Part shown: piece by piece, positions 26,030 to 34,232 of the stretch
How positions within the stretch are numbered: the stretch's first letter is position 1
Layout: the number at the start of each line of letters is the position of its first letter
Assembly (NCBI RefSeq): GCF_009905435.1
Contig: NZ_JAAAMT010000049.1
Location: 1 to 40,568 of the forward strand
From: Pseudomonas sp. R5(2019)
GTDB lineage: Bacteria; Pseudomonadota; Gammaproteobacteria; Pseudomonadales; Pseudomonadaceae
Reading direction: 5' to 3'
Length of the DNA: 40,568 nucleotides
Program-made: the position numbers and the translations under genes
The notes under the pieces: generated by a model
Databases searched by the model: none
What the model was told of the DNA's origin: nothing
What the model saw: the letters and a program-made list of their open reading frames with translations, nothing else

Positions 26030-26887
26030 TTAGTAAACGGGCTCTGCTGGAAATCCTTCGGTGCGCATCTTCTTCAGTAGATCCTGCCAGCGCGACAATC
26101 GTTTGGTATCTCCGACTTTTTTGTTGCCAGCAGCCCCGGTCAACCACATGCCCTCACCATTGAAGGCATAGACCGGAATCAGGTCGTCGCGCTGGCTGGC
26201 AGGCTTGATCGTGTCGATCAGGCTGTCGAGAACCAGCGGCACCGCCTCGGGGCTCGAGTAATAGGTGAGGACCATGTGCGCACGGTTCTGGCGCAAGGCT
26301 TTGACGTAGGTGATACGCAGCTTGTCGCTGGGCACGCCGAGGCGGCGCAGGCTGAAATATTTGCCGACGGCGTAGTCTTCGCAATCGCCGGCGCCCTTCC
26401 ACAGCGACTCGATTGGCGTGGCCCAGTAGTCAATCTCATGCCACAGCTCGCTGTCTTCCCGGTAGCGCAGTTGGCGATTGAAGAACAGGTTGACCACCTT
26501 CAACTGCTCACGCTCCGCCAACTGTTTGTGGGTGCTCAACAGCCGTTGCCAGGCATCGATGCGCCGCTGCCCCTCGCCCAACTGCCCATAGAGTGCCTGG
26601 GCGTGACGGCTGATCCGGGAAAAGTCCCAATCGGCATGAACGCCGGCCAGCAGCAGGCCGCCGAGCAAAATCGCCAGCCCGAAGCGGTACAAAGTGGAGA
26701 AAAACGCGCACCGTGACGCCAATGCGATCAACCCGCGCAATCTGGAGGGAATGCCCCGGATGGTGCGGCCTGGAGGGTAAAAAAACAATGCCGGGGCACG
26801 CTGATGCCGAGCCGGAAAACTCGATAATCGCGGCCGCTTTATTTCGAAGAAATCTTGGTTCACGATGGTGTCATGCCTCGTAATCAA
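26030..26887 (-). CDS. lapG: Periplasmic cysteine protease LapG
   Basis: Calcium-dependent transglutaminase-like cysteine protease that cuts the N-terminus of LapA-type adhesins. Catalytic residues are visible, counting from 26887: Cys169 in GDCEDYAVGKYF, His204 in NRAHMVLTYY and Asp221 in VLDSLID. The hydrophobic export segment FGLAILLGGLLLAGVHA precedes the mature start DWDF. The start is uncertain: the longest frame opens with TTG at 26887, a GTG lies at 26863 and further TTG codons at 26788 and 26740; no ATG occurs before the signal region. Known LapG proteins are about 250 residues, which favours a start near 26788-26740. It forms an operon with lapD. Confidence 0.92.
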   Translation of the reverse strand: MITRHDTIVNQDFFEIKRPRLSSFPARHQRAPALFFYPPGRTIRGIPSRLRGLIALASRCAFFSTLYRFGLAILLGGLLLAGVHADWDFSRISRHAQALYGQLGEGQRRIDAWQRLLSTHKQLAEREQLKVVNLFFNRQLRYREDSELWHEIDYWATPIESLWKGAGDCEDYAVGKYFSLRRLGVPSDKLRITYVKALRQNRAHMVLTYYSSPEAVPLVLDSLIDTIKPASQRDDLIPVYAFNGEGMWLTGAAGNKKVGDTKRLSRWQDLLKKMRTEGFPAEPVY

Positions 26888-26960
26888 GGCGTGGAATCCC
26901 TGTAGCTGCGGTTACATTCCCGACGGGTTTGACAAGGACAATAGCAATCACTAGTGTGTT

Positions 26961-26977
26961 TTGGATCTTGGATCCAA
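26961..26977. promoter_or_regulatory. Putative GntR operator (tandem TTGGATC / TTGGATCCAA)
   Basis: TTGGATC is repeated directly twice and the second copy completes the perfect palindrome TTGGATCCAA (26968-26977). It lies 30 bp before the GntR start and in the divergent region shared with lapG. FCD-type GntR proteins commonly bind short palindromes of this kind beside their own gene, so autoregulation is likely. Regulation of lapG from here is possible but unproven. Confidence 0.5.
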
Positions 26978-27007
26978 TTTGCACCTTTTGCAGGTGAAAA
27001 TGGCGTG

Positions 27008-27697
27008 ATGCAAAAATCCAGACCCTTGAGCAGCATCCTGGCCAGCGAGCAGGTGCCCGCGCACCTCGCCCGCGCCGTGATTGAAGAAAAACTGCGCAAC
27101 GCGATTCTCGATGGTCGCCTGCCCAGCGGCATGGCTTTGCGTCAACAAGAACTGGCTACCTTGTTCGGTGTCAGTCGGATGCCGGTGCGCGAGGCGTTGC
27201 GGCAACTGGAAGCACAATCGTTGCTGGAGGTGGTGCCGCACAAGGGCGCCCTGGTCGCGGCACTGATCGGTGAAGATGCCGTCGACACGTACGCGCTGCG
27301 CCTGTTGCTTGAAACCGAAGCGCTGCGCCAGTCGATACCGCTGCTGGAGCCCGAAGACATTGCACTGGCCCGGCACTACATCGAGCTGTTGGAAAAACAG
27401 AACTCGCATGCCGAGATCGGCCGGCTCAATCGCCTGTTTCACATGGCGCTGTACGCCAAGGCGACCAACAAGAAACTGTTGCACTTCATCGAGGTCGAGC
27501 TGAATGAGGAGGAGCGCTTCCTGCGCTTTCACCTATCATCCATGGGGCTGGGGAAACTGACCCAGGATGACCATCGCGCCTTGGCCGATGCTGCCAGCGA
27601 CAAGGCCGTGGACGCTGCAATCGGGGTACTGGAACGGCACTTGAACAAAGCTTCGGAGACGATCAAGAACTATCTGAACAGACGTTCTGATGTTTGA
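27008..27697 (+). CDS. GntR-family regulator, FadR/FCD subgroup
   Basis: Transcription factor of 229 residues. The N-terminal winged helix has AVIEEKLRNAILDGRLPSGMALRQQELATLFGVSRMPVREALRQLEAQSLLEVVPHKGALVA (about residues 23-84), with the conserved SRMPVREAL recognition helix. The C-terminal all-helical FCD domain follows (YALRLLLETEAL, NRLFHMALYAKA), including metal/ligand-site His residues such as that in LFHMAL and in DDHRALADA. FCD members usually sense carboxylic acids. The ATG at 27008 is used because an earlier ATG runs into a stop. Divergent from lapG; the next gene, a thioesterase, follows after 81 bp in the same direction. Confidence 0.9.
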   Translation: MQKSRPLSSILASEQVPAHLARAVIEEKLRNAILDGRLPSGMALRQQELATLFGVSRMPVREALRQLEAQSLLEVVPHKGALVAALIGEDAVDTYALRLLLETEALRQSIPLLEPEDIALARHYIELLEKQNSHAEIGRLNRLFHMALYAKATNKKLLHFIEVELNEEERFLRFHLSSMGLGKLTQDDHRALADAASDKAVDAAIGVLERHLNKASETIKNYLNRRSDV

Positions 27698-27745
27698 ACC
27701 GACGGCCCTGGGGGCGAAGGATTCGGCCTGTGGGTAGTGAGCCGA

Positions 27746-27765
27746 CCTGGGTGTATTGTCCCAGG
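27746..27765 (+). other. Hairpin before the thioesterase start
   Basis: CCTGGG and CCCAGG enclose an 8-base loop, directly upstream of the GAAGGAAAGG ribosome-binding region (27767-27776) of the GTG start at 27779. There is no T run, so it is not a terminator. It may be chance or may affect access to the binding site. Confidence 0.3.
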
Positions 27766-27778
27766 CGAAGGAAAGGCA

Positions 27779-28534
27779 GTGCACGCGCAAAACAACAAGT
27801 GGCTGATGGTCCTCAATTCCGGTCAGCCGATAAAGATCCGGCTGATCTGCTTCCCTTATGCCGGGGGCGACCCGGAGCAATTTCGCAGTTGGTCAGCAGA
27901 CCTGAGTGACCATATCGAACTGGTCACAGTGCGCCTGCCCGGGCATGGCTCGCGTCTGGACGAGACGCCTTACGATGAGTGGGCGCCGCTGCTGGAAGAC
28001 ACCTTTGCGCAGCTGAGCGGCTACCTCAAGGAACCCCACGCCCTGTTTGGCCACAGTTTTGGTGGCCGTCTGGCCTATGAAATCGCCAAACTGACCGAGC
28101 GTCGCTATGTGGGCCAGACCCGCCACTTGTTCGTCTCGGGCTGCCGCAGCCCCGACAGCGACCAGGCCCGTCCTTTTCTGCACGAACTCCCGCAACCCGA
28201 TTTCGATCACGCGCTACTCTCCCGCGGCATCGCTCCGCCAGAGGCGGTGCGCAACAGTGAACGCCGGCTTCAGTTCGAGCCCGCGATTCGCAGCGACCTG
28301 AAGCTCGCCGAGCTGTGGTCCGATCAAATCGGCGAAAGCCTGAATATACCGGTCACGGCCTTGTACGGCAGCGACGACCCACTCGATTCGGTCGCCAGCA
28401 TGATGAACTGGCGGGAATTCACCCGGCGCGAGTTCGAATTGATCGAGGTGCGTGGTGATCATTTCTTCGTCACCACCCAGCGCAAGCGCTTGCTGCAAAT
28501 CATCAATACCCATCTGGGGTTGCTCAGCGAGTAG
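27779..28534 (+). CDS. Type II thioesterase (alpha/beta hydrolase)
   Basis: Stand-alone thioesterase of the kind that removes wrong or stalled acyl groups from the carrier domains of peptide or polyketide synthetases. From the GTG at 27779 it has 251 residues, normal for the family. IRLICFPYAGGDPEQFRSW is the family opening; the nucleophile is Ser93 in GHSFGG; YGSDDPLD holds the acid Asp, and the catalytic His is in VRGDHFFV. A GTG at 27737 and an ATG at 27806 are other possible starts; 27779 has the best ribosome-binding site. It lies 529 bp upstream of the mgo-like operon on the same strand, so it may serve that synthetase. Confidence 0.87.
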   Translation: MHAQNNKWLMVLNSGQPIKIRLICFPYAGGDPEQFRSWSADLSDHIELVTVRLPGHGSRLDETPYDEWAPLLEDTFAQLSGYLKEPHALFGHSFGGRLAYEIAKLTERRYVGQTRHLFVSGCRSPDSDQARPFLHELPQPDFDHALLSRGIAPPEAVRNSERRLQFEPAIRSDLKLAELWSDQIGESLNIPVTALYGSDDPLDSVASMMNWREFTRREFELIEVRGDHFFVTTQRKRLLQIINTHLGLLSE

Positions 28535-29063
28535 CCCAATCCGCTCCATAAATTGGGTTCAACGCGATCCAATGGCATTGCCTTGACCTGTTAACCCCCT
28601 CCCCCATGGCAGCGCGCCGATTTTGAGCACACTCTTGTCTCCCATCGACACGTCGAAGGAGATCAACGAGGGCCAGGACGGATCAACGCGTCGGCCAAAA
28701 CAGTCAGTTATCGAAACTTCCCCAATCACACAGTGCTCGGAGTGAGGCATTCACTCATCTGTTATTTATTCTGGCGTTTATTCACCGGAAGGGGCACTTA
28801 CAGGCCAATAAAACTTTAACTTAAAGTTTTAACGCGCTCACTTCGACCCAAAAAAATACAACTTTAAAATATATTCAAAATAACTTGCGCACTACTTCAG
28901 CTGTGTTTTAACTTTTTGATCACCGGCCGACGACAGCCCGTCCAGTCAACGCCCGGCACCCGGAAACAACTGGCCCAACGGTTTAACCACCTGACAAGAG
29001 GCGGTACTTGCACGCCTCGAAGTTCTAACCAGGAACCTCGCCAACTTTATTCAAGGACTGATC
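28535..29063. other. 529-bp AT-rich leader of the mgo-like operon
   Basis: No convincing gene here. A CCCAAT/ATTGGG inverted repeat at the thioesterase end lacks a T tract and is at best a weak terminator. From about 28760 to 28920 the sequence is much richer in A and T than its neighbours. It holds the 23-bp palindrome at 28809-28831 and further AACTTT-type half sites at 28860 and 28910. AAGGA at the far end is the ribosome-binding site of the first mgo-like gene. A minus-strand frame at 28559-28750 shows no family features. Confidence 0.7.
28809..28831. promoter_or_regulatory. Perfect 23-bp palindrome upstream of mgo-like operon
   Basis: TAAAACTTTAA, a central C, then TTAAAGTTTTA: 11-bp arms without mismatch. 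It lies about 230 bp before the first gene of the operon, in AT-rich DNA. Half sites AACTTTAA recur at 28860-28867, and AACTTT at 28910-28915, spaced 48 and 50 bp, which is close to whole turns of the helix. This is a strong candidate operator for a dimeric regulator; the regulator is not identifiable from the sequence. Confidence 0.6.
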
Positions 29064-29840
29064 ATGGAACACTTGAAAGCGCAACTTGAACACCATAAAC
29101 ATGCCCTCGCCCATCACCCGATATTTTCCGAAATCGATTCACTCACCGTCCTTCGGCGCTTTATGCAAACCCATGTATTTGCCGTTTGGGATTTCATGTC
29201 GCTGACCAAGCGCCTGCAACAAGAGTTGACCTGCACCCGTCTGCCCTGGCTGCCGCCGGCCGACCCTCAGGCCGCGCGGCTGATCAATGAAATCGTGCTC
29301 GGGGAAGAGTCCGATGATCGTCGCCCGCACGGTCACTACAGTCATTTCGAACTGTACCTGGACGCCATGCGCGAAGTCGGCGCGCGCACCTCATCCATCG
29401 AGCAATTTGTCGCCCTGCAACGCGCCGGGGAACCTTACCCGAGTGCCTTGCGCCAAGTTGCAGCCGGGGCTGCCGCCAGCCGCTTTGTCGAGCACACCTT
29501 GAGCGTCGCGCTGCACGGCGGCGCCCATGAAGTGGCCGCCGCCTTCCTGCATGGCCGCGAAAGCGTCATCCCGCCGATGTTCCAGCGCATACTCAATGAC
29601 TGGAACATCAGTGAGGAACAGGCGCCAACCTTCCACTACTACCTGCAACGCCATATCGAGGTCGACAGCGAGGACCACGGCCCGGCAGCCGAACGCTTGC
29701 TGGCGCGGCTGGTCGCAGGCGATGAACAGCGTCTGCGCGAGGTGTACCAAGCGGCTATCGCTGCCGTGCAAAGTCGCATTGCACTGTGGGACGGCTTGCG
29801 GGTCTCCATGCACGTGGGCGAAGCCGAGGTGAGCGCATGA
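29064..29840 (+). CDS. mgoB: DUF3050 heme-oxygenase-like diiron oxidase (MgoB/PvfA-type)
   Basis: First gene of the signal-synthesis operon. The protein has 258 residues, all-helical. Its FMQTHVFAVWDFMSLTKRLQQELT and GEESDDRRPHGHYSHFELYLDAM segments are hallmarks of DUF3050 in the heme-oxygenase-like superfamily. HIEVDSEDHG near the C-terminus, together with the earlier Glu and His residues, fits the metal-ligand pattern of the heme-oxygenase-like diiron oxidases, so non-heme iron rather than heme is likely. In mgo/pvf operons this protein works with the AurF-like enzyme to oxidise the nitrogen of the amino-acid-derived intermediate. AAGGA precedes the ATG, and the stop overlaps the next start as ATGA. 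Confidence 0.85.
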   Translation: MEHLKAQLEHHKHALAHHPIFSEIDSLTVLRRFMQTHVFAVWDFMSLTKRLQQELTCTRLPWLPPADPQAARLINEIVLGEESDDRRPHGHYSHFELYLDAMREVGARTSSIEQFVALQRAGEPYPSALRQVAAGAAASRFVEHTLSVALHGGAHEVAAAFLHGRESVIPPMFQRILNDWNISEEQAPTFHYYLQRHIEVDSEDHGPAAERLLARLVAGDEQRLREVYQAAIAAVQSRIALWDGLRVSMHVGEAEVSA

Positions 29841-30766
29841 ACGCCGCCGACTATCAGTCCTTCGCCGAAGCCTGGGAGGCGCGGGCAACCATCCGCACCC
29901 GCCCTCGCCGCCTGTTGGAAAACGATGACAAGCTGATCTACCCGCTGAGCCGTCAGCCCTTGGTGCTCAGCGCCACTTTCCAGCGCGAATGCCCGCAGCA
30001 ACGCGACTTCGTGCTGGTGCAGAGCCTGTACAAGTTCATCAATGACGTGGTGATCTTCGAGACGGAAATCGTCGATCGCACCGCACGCAGCATCGCCAAG
30101 GACCGCTTCGCCATTGGCTATCCGTTTGCCTGCCGCTATGACGCGATGACGGTGGTGGTGGACGAGGACTACCACGCGCTGGTGGCCCTGGACTTCATGC
30201 AGCAGACCCTGGATCTGACGGGCATCGAGCCCATCGCATTGCCGGCCGAGATCGAACTGAGCCGTGCCATTCCGGCGGCCATGGCGCAGGTCCCGGATGA
30301 GCTGCGCAGTGCGGTGGAACTGATCTGCGTGGCCATCGCCGAAAACACCCTGACCAACGACGTCGCCGCCTTCGCCCGGGACGACACGGTCAAGGCTTCG
30401 GTGAAAGGTCTGATGGCCGACCACTTGCTGGACGAAGGCCGGCACTCGACCTTCTGGGCCAGGCTGGTGCGTATTTACTGGCAAGGCGCAACAGAACCCG
30501 AGCGGCAGGCCATCGCCCGGATGCTGCCGGTGTTTATCGGCCAGTACCTGACCAACGACATCCAGAAAGACTTCGACCTTCGCCTGATCGCGCAGCTGAA
30601 TATTCCCGCCCGCACCCGCGAAGCACTCGAGCGCGAAATGCAGGCCATGGCCTTCCCGATCAACCGCCAGCACCCGCTGCTGGGCAACATCCTGCGGTTT
30701 TTCCGCAGCAGCTCGATGCTCGACTCAGCCTGCGTGCAACACGCGCTGGCCGACTATCTGCCCTGA
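29837..30766 (+). CDS. mgoC: AurF-like diiron N-oxygenase (MgoC/PvfB-type)
   Basis: Probable nitrogen-oxidising enzyme of 309 residues, related to p-aminobenzoate N-oxygenase AurF, a ferritin-like diiron protein. Expected metal-ligand regions are present: FINDVVIFETEIVDR, YPFACRYDAMTVVVDEDYHALVALDF, VAIAENTLTNDV and the C-terminal LLDEGRHSTFW with Glu and His. In mgo/pvf operons it acts on products of the A-T-R synthetase to make the N-oxygenated signal. The start overlaps the upstream gene by 4 bp, and the synthetase gene follows after 15 bp. Exact chemistry here is inferred from the operon family. Confidence 0.86.
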   Translation: MNAADYQSFAEAWEARATIRTRPRRLLENDDKLIYPLSRQPLVLSATFQRECPQQRDFVLVQSLYKFINDVVIFETEIVDRTARSIAKDRFAIGYPFACRYDAMTVVVDEDYHALVALDFMQQTLDLTGIEPIALPAEIELSRAIPAAMAQVPDELRSAVELICVAIAENTLTNDVAAFARDDTVKASVKGLMADHLLDEGRHSTFWARLVRIYWQGATEPERQAIARMLPVFIGQYLTNDIQKDFDLRLIAQLNIPARTREALEREMQAMAFPINRQHPLLGNILRFFRSSSMLDSACVQHALADYLP

Positions 30767-30781
30767 TGGAAGGAGACCGTC

Positions 30782-33700
30782 ATGAGACGCCTGAACATTG
30801 TATTGATCGGTCGTAGCACGGCCCTGGCCGAGATCGGTCGGGAGCTTGAGCAGCACGGCCATCGCCTTGATCACCTGTGTGCCCCTGGCTCACTGGATGA
30901 AGCGGCGGCGGACCTGCAGTTGGTGATCGAGGACGGCAGCCTGCCGCTGCCGGACCTTCCAGCCTGCGAACATCTGGGCCTGCGGGTGGCGACCAGCCTT
31001 GCCAAACGTGGCCTGCCAGCGCTTGAGTTGCTGGGCTGGCATGGCAGCGCCACCGCTCAACGCCTGATCATCTGCCAAGCGCTTGCGACCGAACCCAGCG
31101 GCAACGGCCAGGCCCTTCGGTTGCGGGCGATCCAGGCGTGGGTGGAGCGCATTGCGGTTGAGGTCAGTCGCTTTTCTCGAAACCCCGCGCATTTCACCCA
31201 GGCCACGGTAGCAGGGCCTGCGCGGCAAGCCACTGAGTCGGGCTTGCAGAGGCTGGATGCGCTGGCGTTCGAGCACCTGCTCAATCACACCACTGACGAG
31301 GTGCTTGAACGACAGGCGCAAACCACGTTGATCGAAGCGCTGGATGAAAGCCTTGTGTGCTTTGCCGAACGGACTGCGCTGTCGATGAACGGGCAGTCGC
31401 TGAGTTATGCCCAATTGCAGGGGCAAGCCCTGAAGATTCAAGCCTCGCTGATCGAGCAGTTCCCCTGCGGTGTGTCCGGGCAGGTAGTGGGCGTATGCCT
31501 GGAGAAATCCTTCACGCTGTATGCCGCGATACTCGCCGTGCTGGGCTGTGGTGCGGTGTACCTGCCGCTGGACCCGAGCCATCCTTCCGAGCGCGTGCGG
31601 CATATCCTCGCCGATGCCAAGGCCTGCGCCGTGCTGCATGACGGCACAGCGCAGCTTGCAGGCCTGGGCATACCCACCCTCGACCTGCGCCAGCTGGACA
31701 CACCGCAGCCTGCGGCCGACGCTCGCCTGATGCGCCAGCCGCCAAGCGTCGATGCGCCCTGTGTGGCGATCTACACCTCCGGCACCACCGGCCAGCCCAA
31801 AGGCGTGCTGCTCAGCCAACACAACCTCAGCCACTTTCAAGCGTGGTATTGCCAGCATGTGCAGCTGAATGAGCAGCGCCGCGTCCTGCAATTTTCAACC
31901 ATTGGTTTTGACGCTTCACTGCTGGATATTTTCCCGACCCTGATCGCTGGCGCCGAACTGGTGGTGCCCAGCGAGGACCAGCGCCGCGACCCTCGGCAAT
32001 TGCTCGAACTGATCAAGGTGCGCGGCGTGACCCACGCCTTTTTGCCGCCGGCGCTGCTGAGTATTTTGCCTGCCGATGAACCGCTGGGGCTTGAGCACCT
32101 GATCACCGGCGGCGATGTCTGCGAACCCACCGTGATTGAGCGCCTGGCCCGTGGCAGCCACCTGCACAACATCTACGGCCCGACCGAAACCACGGTGCTG
32201 GCGACCACCCGCGTCCTCAACCCCGGCGACAACAATCGCGACATTGGTCGGCCGATTGCCAACACTCAGGTGCTGATTCTGGATGAGGCGCTGCAACCGG
32301 TTGCCCACAACACCATGGGCGAGCTCTATATCGCCGGGGCTGGCGTGGGCCTTGGCTACCTGAACAATCCGCTGCTGACGGCCGAACGGTTTGTCGCCCT
32401 CGACCTGCCAGACGGTACTGCCTTGCGGGCCTATCGAACCGGCGACATGGGCCGCTGGACCGACGATGGCATCGCATTCTGCGGGCGGCGTGATCATCAG
32501 GTGAAGATCCGTGGCTTTCGGGTCGAGCCCGAAGAGATCGAACACACCCTGCGCGCCAGCGGATTGTTCGCGCAGGTGGCGGTGGTGATTGATCCACACA
32601 AGCGCATCCTGGCGTTTGCAGCGGGGCCGCACATTGAGGCTTCATTGGCCGCGCTGCGCCAATATGCCGAGCGCCAGCTGCCGGGCTATATGCAACCCGC
32701 TGTATTGCGTGAACTGACAGCCATGCCATTTACCCCTAACGGCAAGGTTGATCGCCGGGCCTTGTCGAACTTGCCGTTGCCGGAACGCGAACAGGCGCCG
32801 CGTTGCTTGCCCGCCAATGCTTGTGAACAGCGCTTGCTGACACTCTGGGCCACTCTGCTGGAGCTGCCCGAAGACGACATCGGTACAGACGAGAGTTTCT
32901 TCAATCTCGGTGGCCATTCGATCCTGTTGTCGCGTTTGCTGCTTCAGGTGCGCGAGCAGTTCCAATGCAGCATCCCCATCAATCGCTTTATAGAAACGCC
33001 CACGCTACAGCGACTGGCAAGCCTGATCGGTGGTGCCCAGGAAGAGGCGAACCCGGTTTGCCCGCAGGCCCTGATAGACGCTTGTCGAACACTGGAGCTG
33101 ACGGTGTTGCCTGTCAGCCAACTGGGTGATGTACACCGCATCATCCTGACCGGCGCCAACAGCTTTCTGGGTGTGCACCTGGTCGAAGCCTTGCTGGCAT
33201 GGGGTGCGACTGAAGTGGCTTGCCTGGTGCGGGCCACGCCGACGCAAACCGCCTCTGAGCGCTTTGCCCAAGCCATGCGCGAGAACCGCCTGGACCACCT
33301 GGACCTGAGCCGCGTCAGCGTGATCACCGCGGATATTTCCCAGCCCGGCCTCGGCTTGAGCGACACCGAATACGAGCGTCTGGACCGGGACTTCGGCGTG
33401 CTTATCCACAATGCCGCGCACGTCAATCACGTGCTCGATTACCCCGCGCTGGCCGCTGACAACGTAGAACCGATTTTCGAATGCCTGCGCCTGTGCGAGG
33501 GCCAGCGCAAGAAGATCTTCAACTTCGTCTCCACCCTGTCGGCCTCCAGCGCGACCGGCGCCAACGGCAGTGTGCTGGAACAACCGCCAGCGCAGACCCC
33601 GCCGATCTATATCCGCAACGGCTACAACCTGTCGAAATGGGTGGCGGAGCGGATCCTGCAACGGGCACGCGAACAGGGGGTTTGGGTCAATCTCTATCGA

Positions 33701-34210
33701 CCCGGGAATATCACGTTCCACAGTGACAGCGGCGTCTGCCAGCCCCACAAAAACCGCTTGATGTTGATGCTCAAAGGGTCGCTTCAGCTGGGACAGGTAC
33801 CGGCCTTGAAGCTGAACTTCGATTTGATGCCAGTGGATTTTCTCGCCCGTTTCATCGCCTTTCACAGCAGCTGTTACCAGCCCCGGCAAGCGGTGTTCAA
33901 CCTGCACAACCCCGAGCCTTTGAGCTGGGACGGTTATGTGGCGTCGTTCCGCGAACTGGGGCACGCCTTCGAACTGGTCAGCGTCGAGGCCTGGCAGCGC
34001 CAGCTGCAACGCGTCGACAACCACAACGCCCTGTTTGGTGTGCTCGGTTTCTATCTCGACGGGTTCGAAGAAGACATCGGCGACATCTCCAGAATCGACC
34101 ATGACAACGCCCTGGCCGGGGTACTGCGCATGGGCGAGCGCTACCCCAGCAAAAGCCCGGCGCTGCTGCGCAAGGGCTGCCAATACCTCAAAGACATTCA
34201 GTTCATCTGA
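30782..34210 (+). CDS. mgoA: A-T-R nonribosomal peptide synthetase (MgoA/PvfC-type)
   Basis: Single-module synthetase of 1142 residues without a condensation domain. Residues 1-190 are an unassigned N-terminal region. The adenylation domain has YTSGTTGQPKG at 331, NIYGPTETT, YRTGDMGRW, VKIRGFRVEPEEIE and NGKVDRRAL. The carrier domain has LGGHSI with the phosphopantetheine site Ser713. The reductase domain starts TGANSFLG at 790 and has the catalytic Tyr948 and Lys952 of YNLSK. It should load one amino acid and release it by NADPH reduction as an aldehyde or alcohol. By alignment to the PheA pocket I read D-A-L-F-I-G-I-V-L-K, consistent with an aliphatic residue such as Val or Leu. GGAG precedes the ATG. 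Confidence 0.92.
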   Translation: MRRLNIVLIGRSTALAEIGRELEQHGHRLDHLCAPGSLDEAAADLQLVIEDGSLPLPDLPACEHLGLRVATSLAKRGLPALELLGWHGSATAQRLIICQALATEPSGNGQALRLRAIQAWVERIAVEVSRFSRNPAHFTQATVAGPARQATESGLQRLDALAFEHLLNHTTDEVLERQAQTTLIEALDESLVCFAERTALSMNGQSLSYAQLQGQALKIQASLIEQFPCGVSGQVVGVCLEKSFTLYAAILAVLGCGAVYLPLDPSHPSERVRHILADAKACAVLHDGTAQLAGLGIPTLDLRQLDTPQPAADARLMRQPPSVDAPCVAIYTSGTTGQPKGVLLSQHNLSHFQAWYCQHVQLNEQRRVLQFSTIGFDASLLDIFPTLIAGAELVVPSEDQRRDPRQLLELIKVRGVTHAFLPPALLSILPADEPLGLEHLITGGDVCEPTVIERLARGSHLHNIYGPTETTVLATTRVLNPGDNNRDIGRPIANTQVLILDEALQPVAHNTMGELYIAGAGVGLGYLNNPLLTAERFVALDLPDGTALRAYRTGDMGRWTDDGIAFCGRRDHQVKIRGFRVEPEEIEHTLRASGLFAQVAVVIDPHKRILAFAAGPHIEASLAALRQYAERQLPGYMQPAVLRELTAMPFTPNGKVDRRALSNLPLPEREQAPRCLPANACEQRLLTLWATLLELPEDDIGTDESFFNLGGHSILLSRLLLQVREQFQCSIPINRFIETPTLQRLASLIGGAQEEANPVCPQALIDACRTLELTVLPVSQLGDVHRIILTGANSFLGVHLVEALLAWGATEVACLVRATPTQTASERFAQAMRENRLDHLDLSRVSVITADISQPGLGLSDTEYERLDRDFGVLIHNAAHVNHVLDYPALAADNVEPIFECLRLCEGQRKKIFNFVSTLSASSATGANGSVLEQPPAQTPPIYIRNGYNLSKWVAERILQRAREQGVWVNLYRPGNITFHSDSGVCQPHKNRLMLMLKGSLQLGQVPALKLNFDLMPVDFLARFIAFHSSCYQPRQAVFNLHNPEPLSWDGYVASFRELGHAFELVSVEAWQRQLQRVDNHNALFGVLGFYLDGFEEDIGDISRIDHDNALAGVLRMGERYPSKSPALLRKGCQYLKDIQFI

Positions 34211-34232
34211 CTACCCACCGCAGGAGCACCTC

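Noticed and set aside
28559..28750. Minus-strand frame of 63 codons in the mgo leader
   Set aside because: No domain, no good ribosome-binding site and no neighbour it would fit; possible but unsupported.
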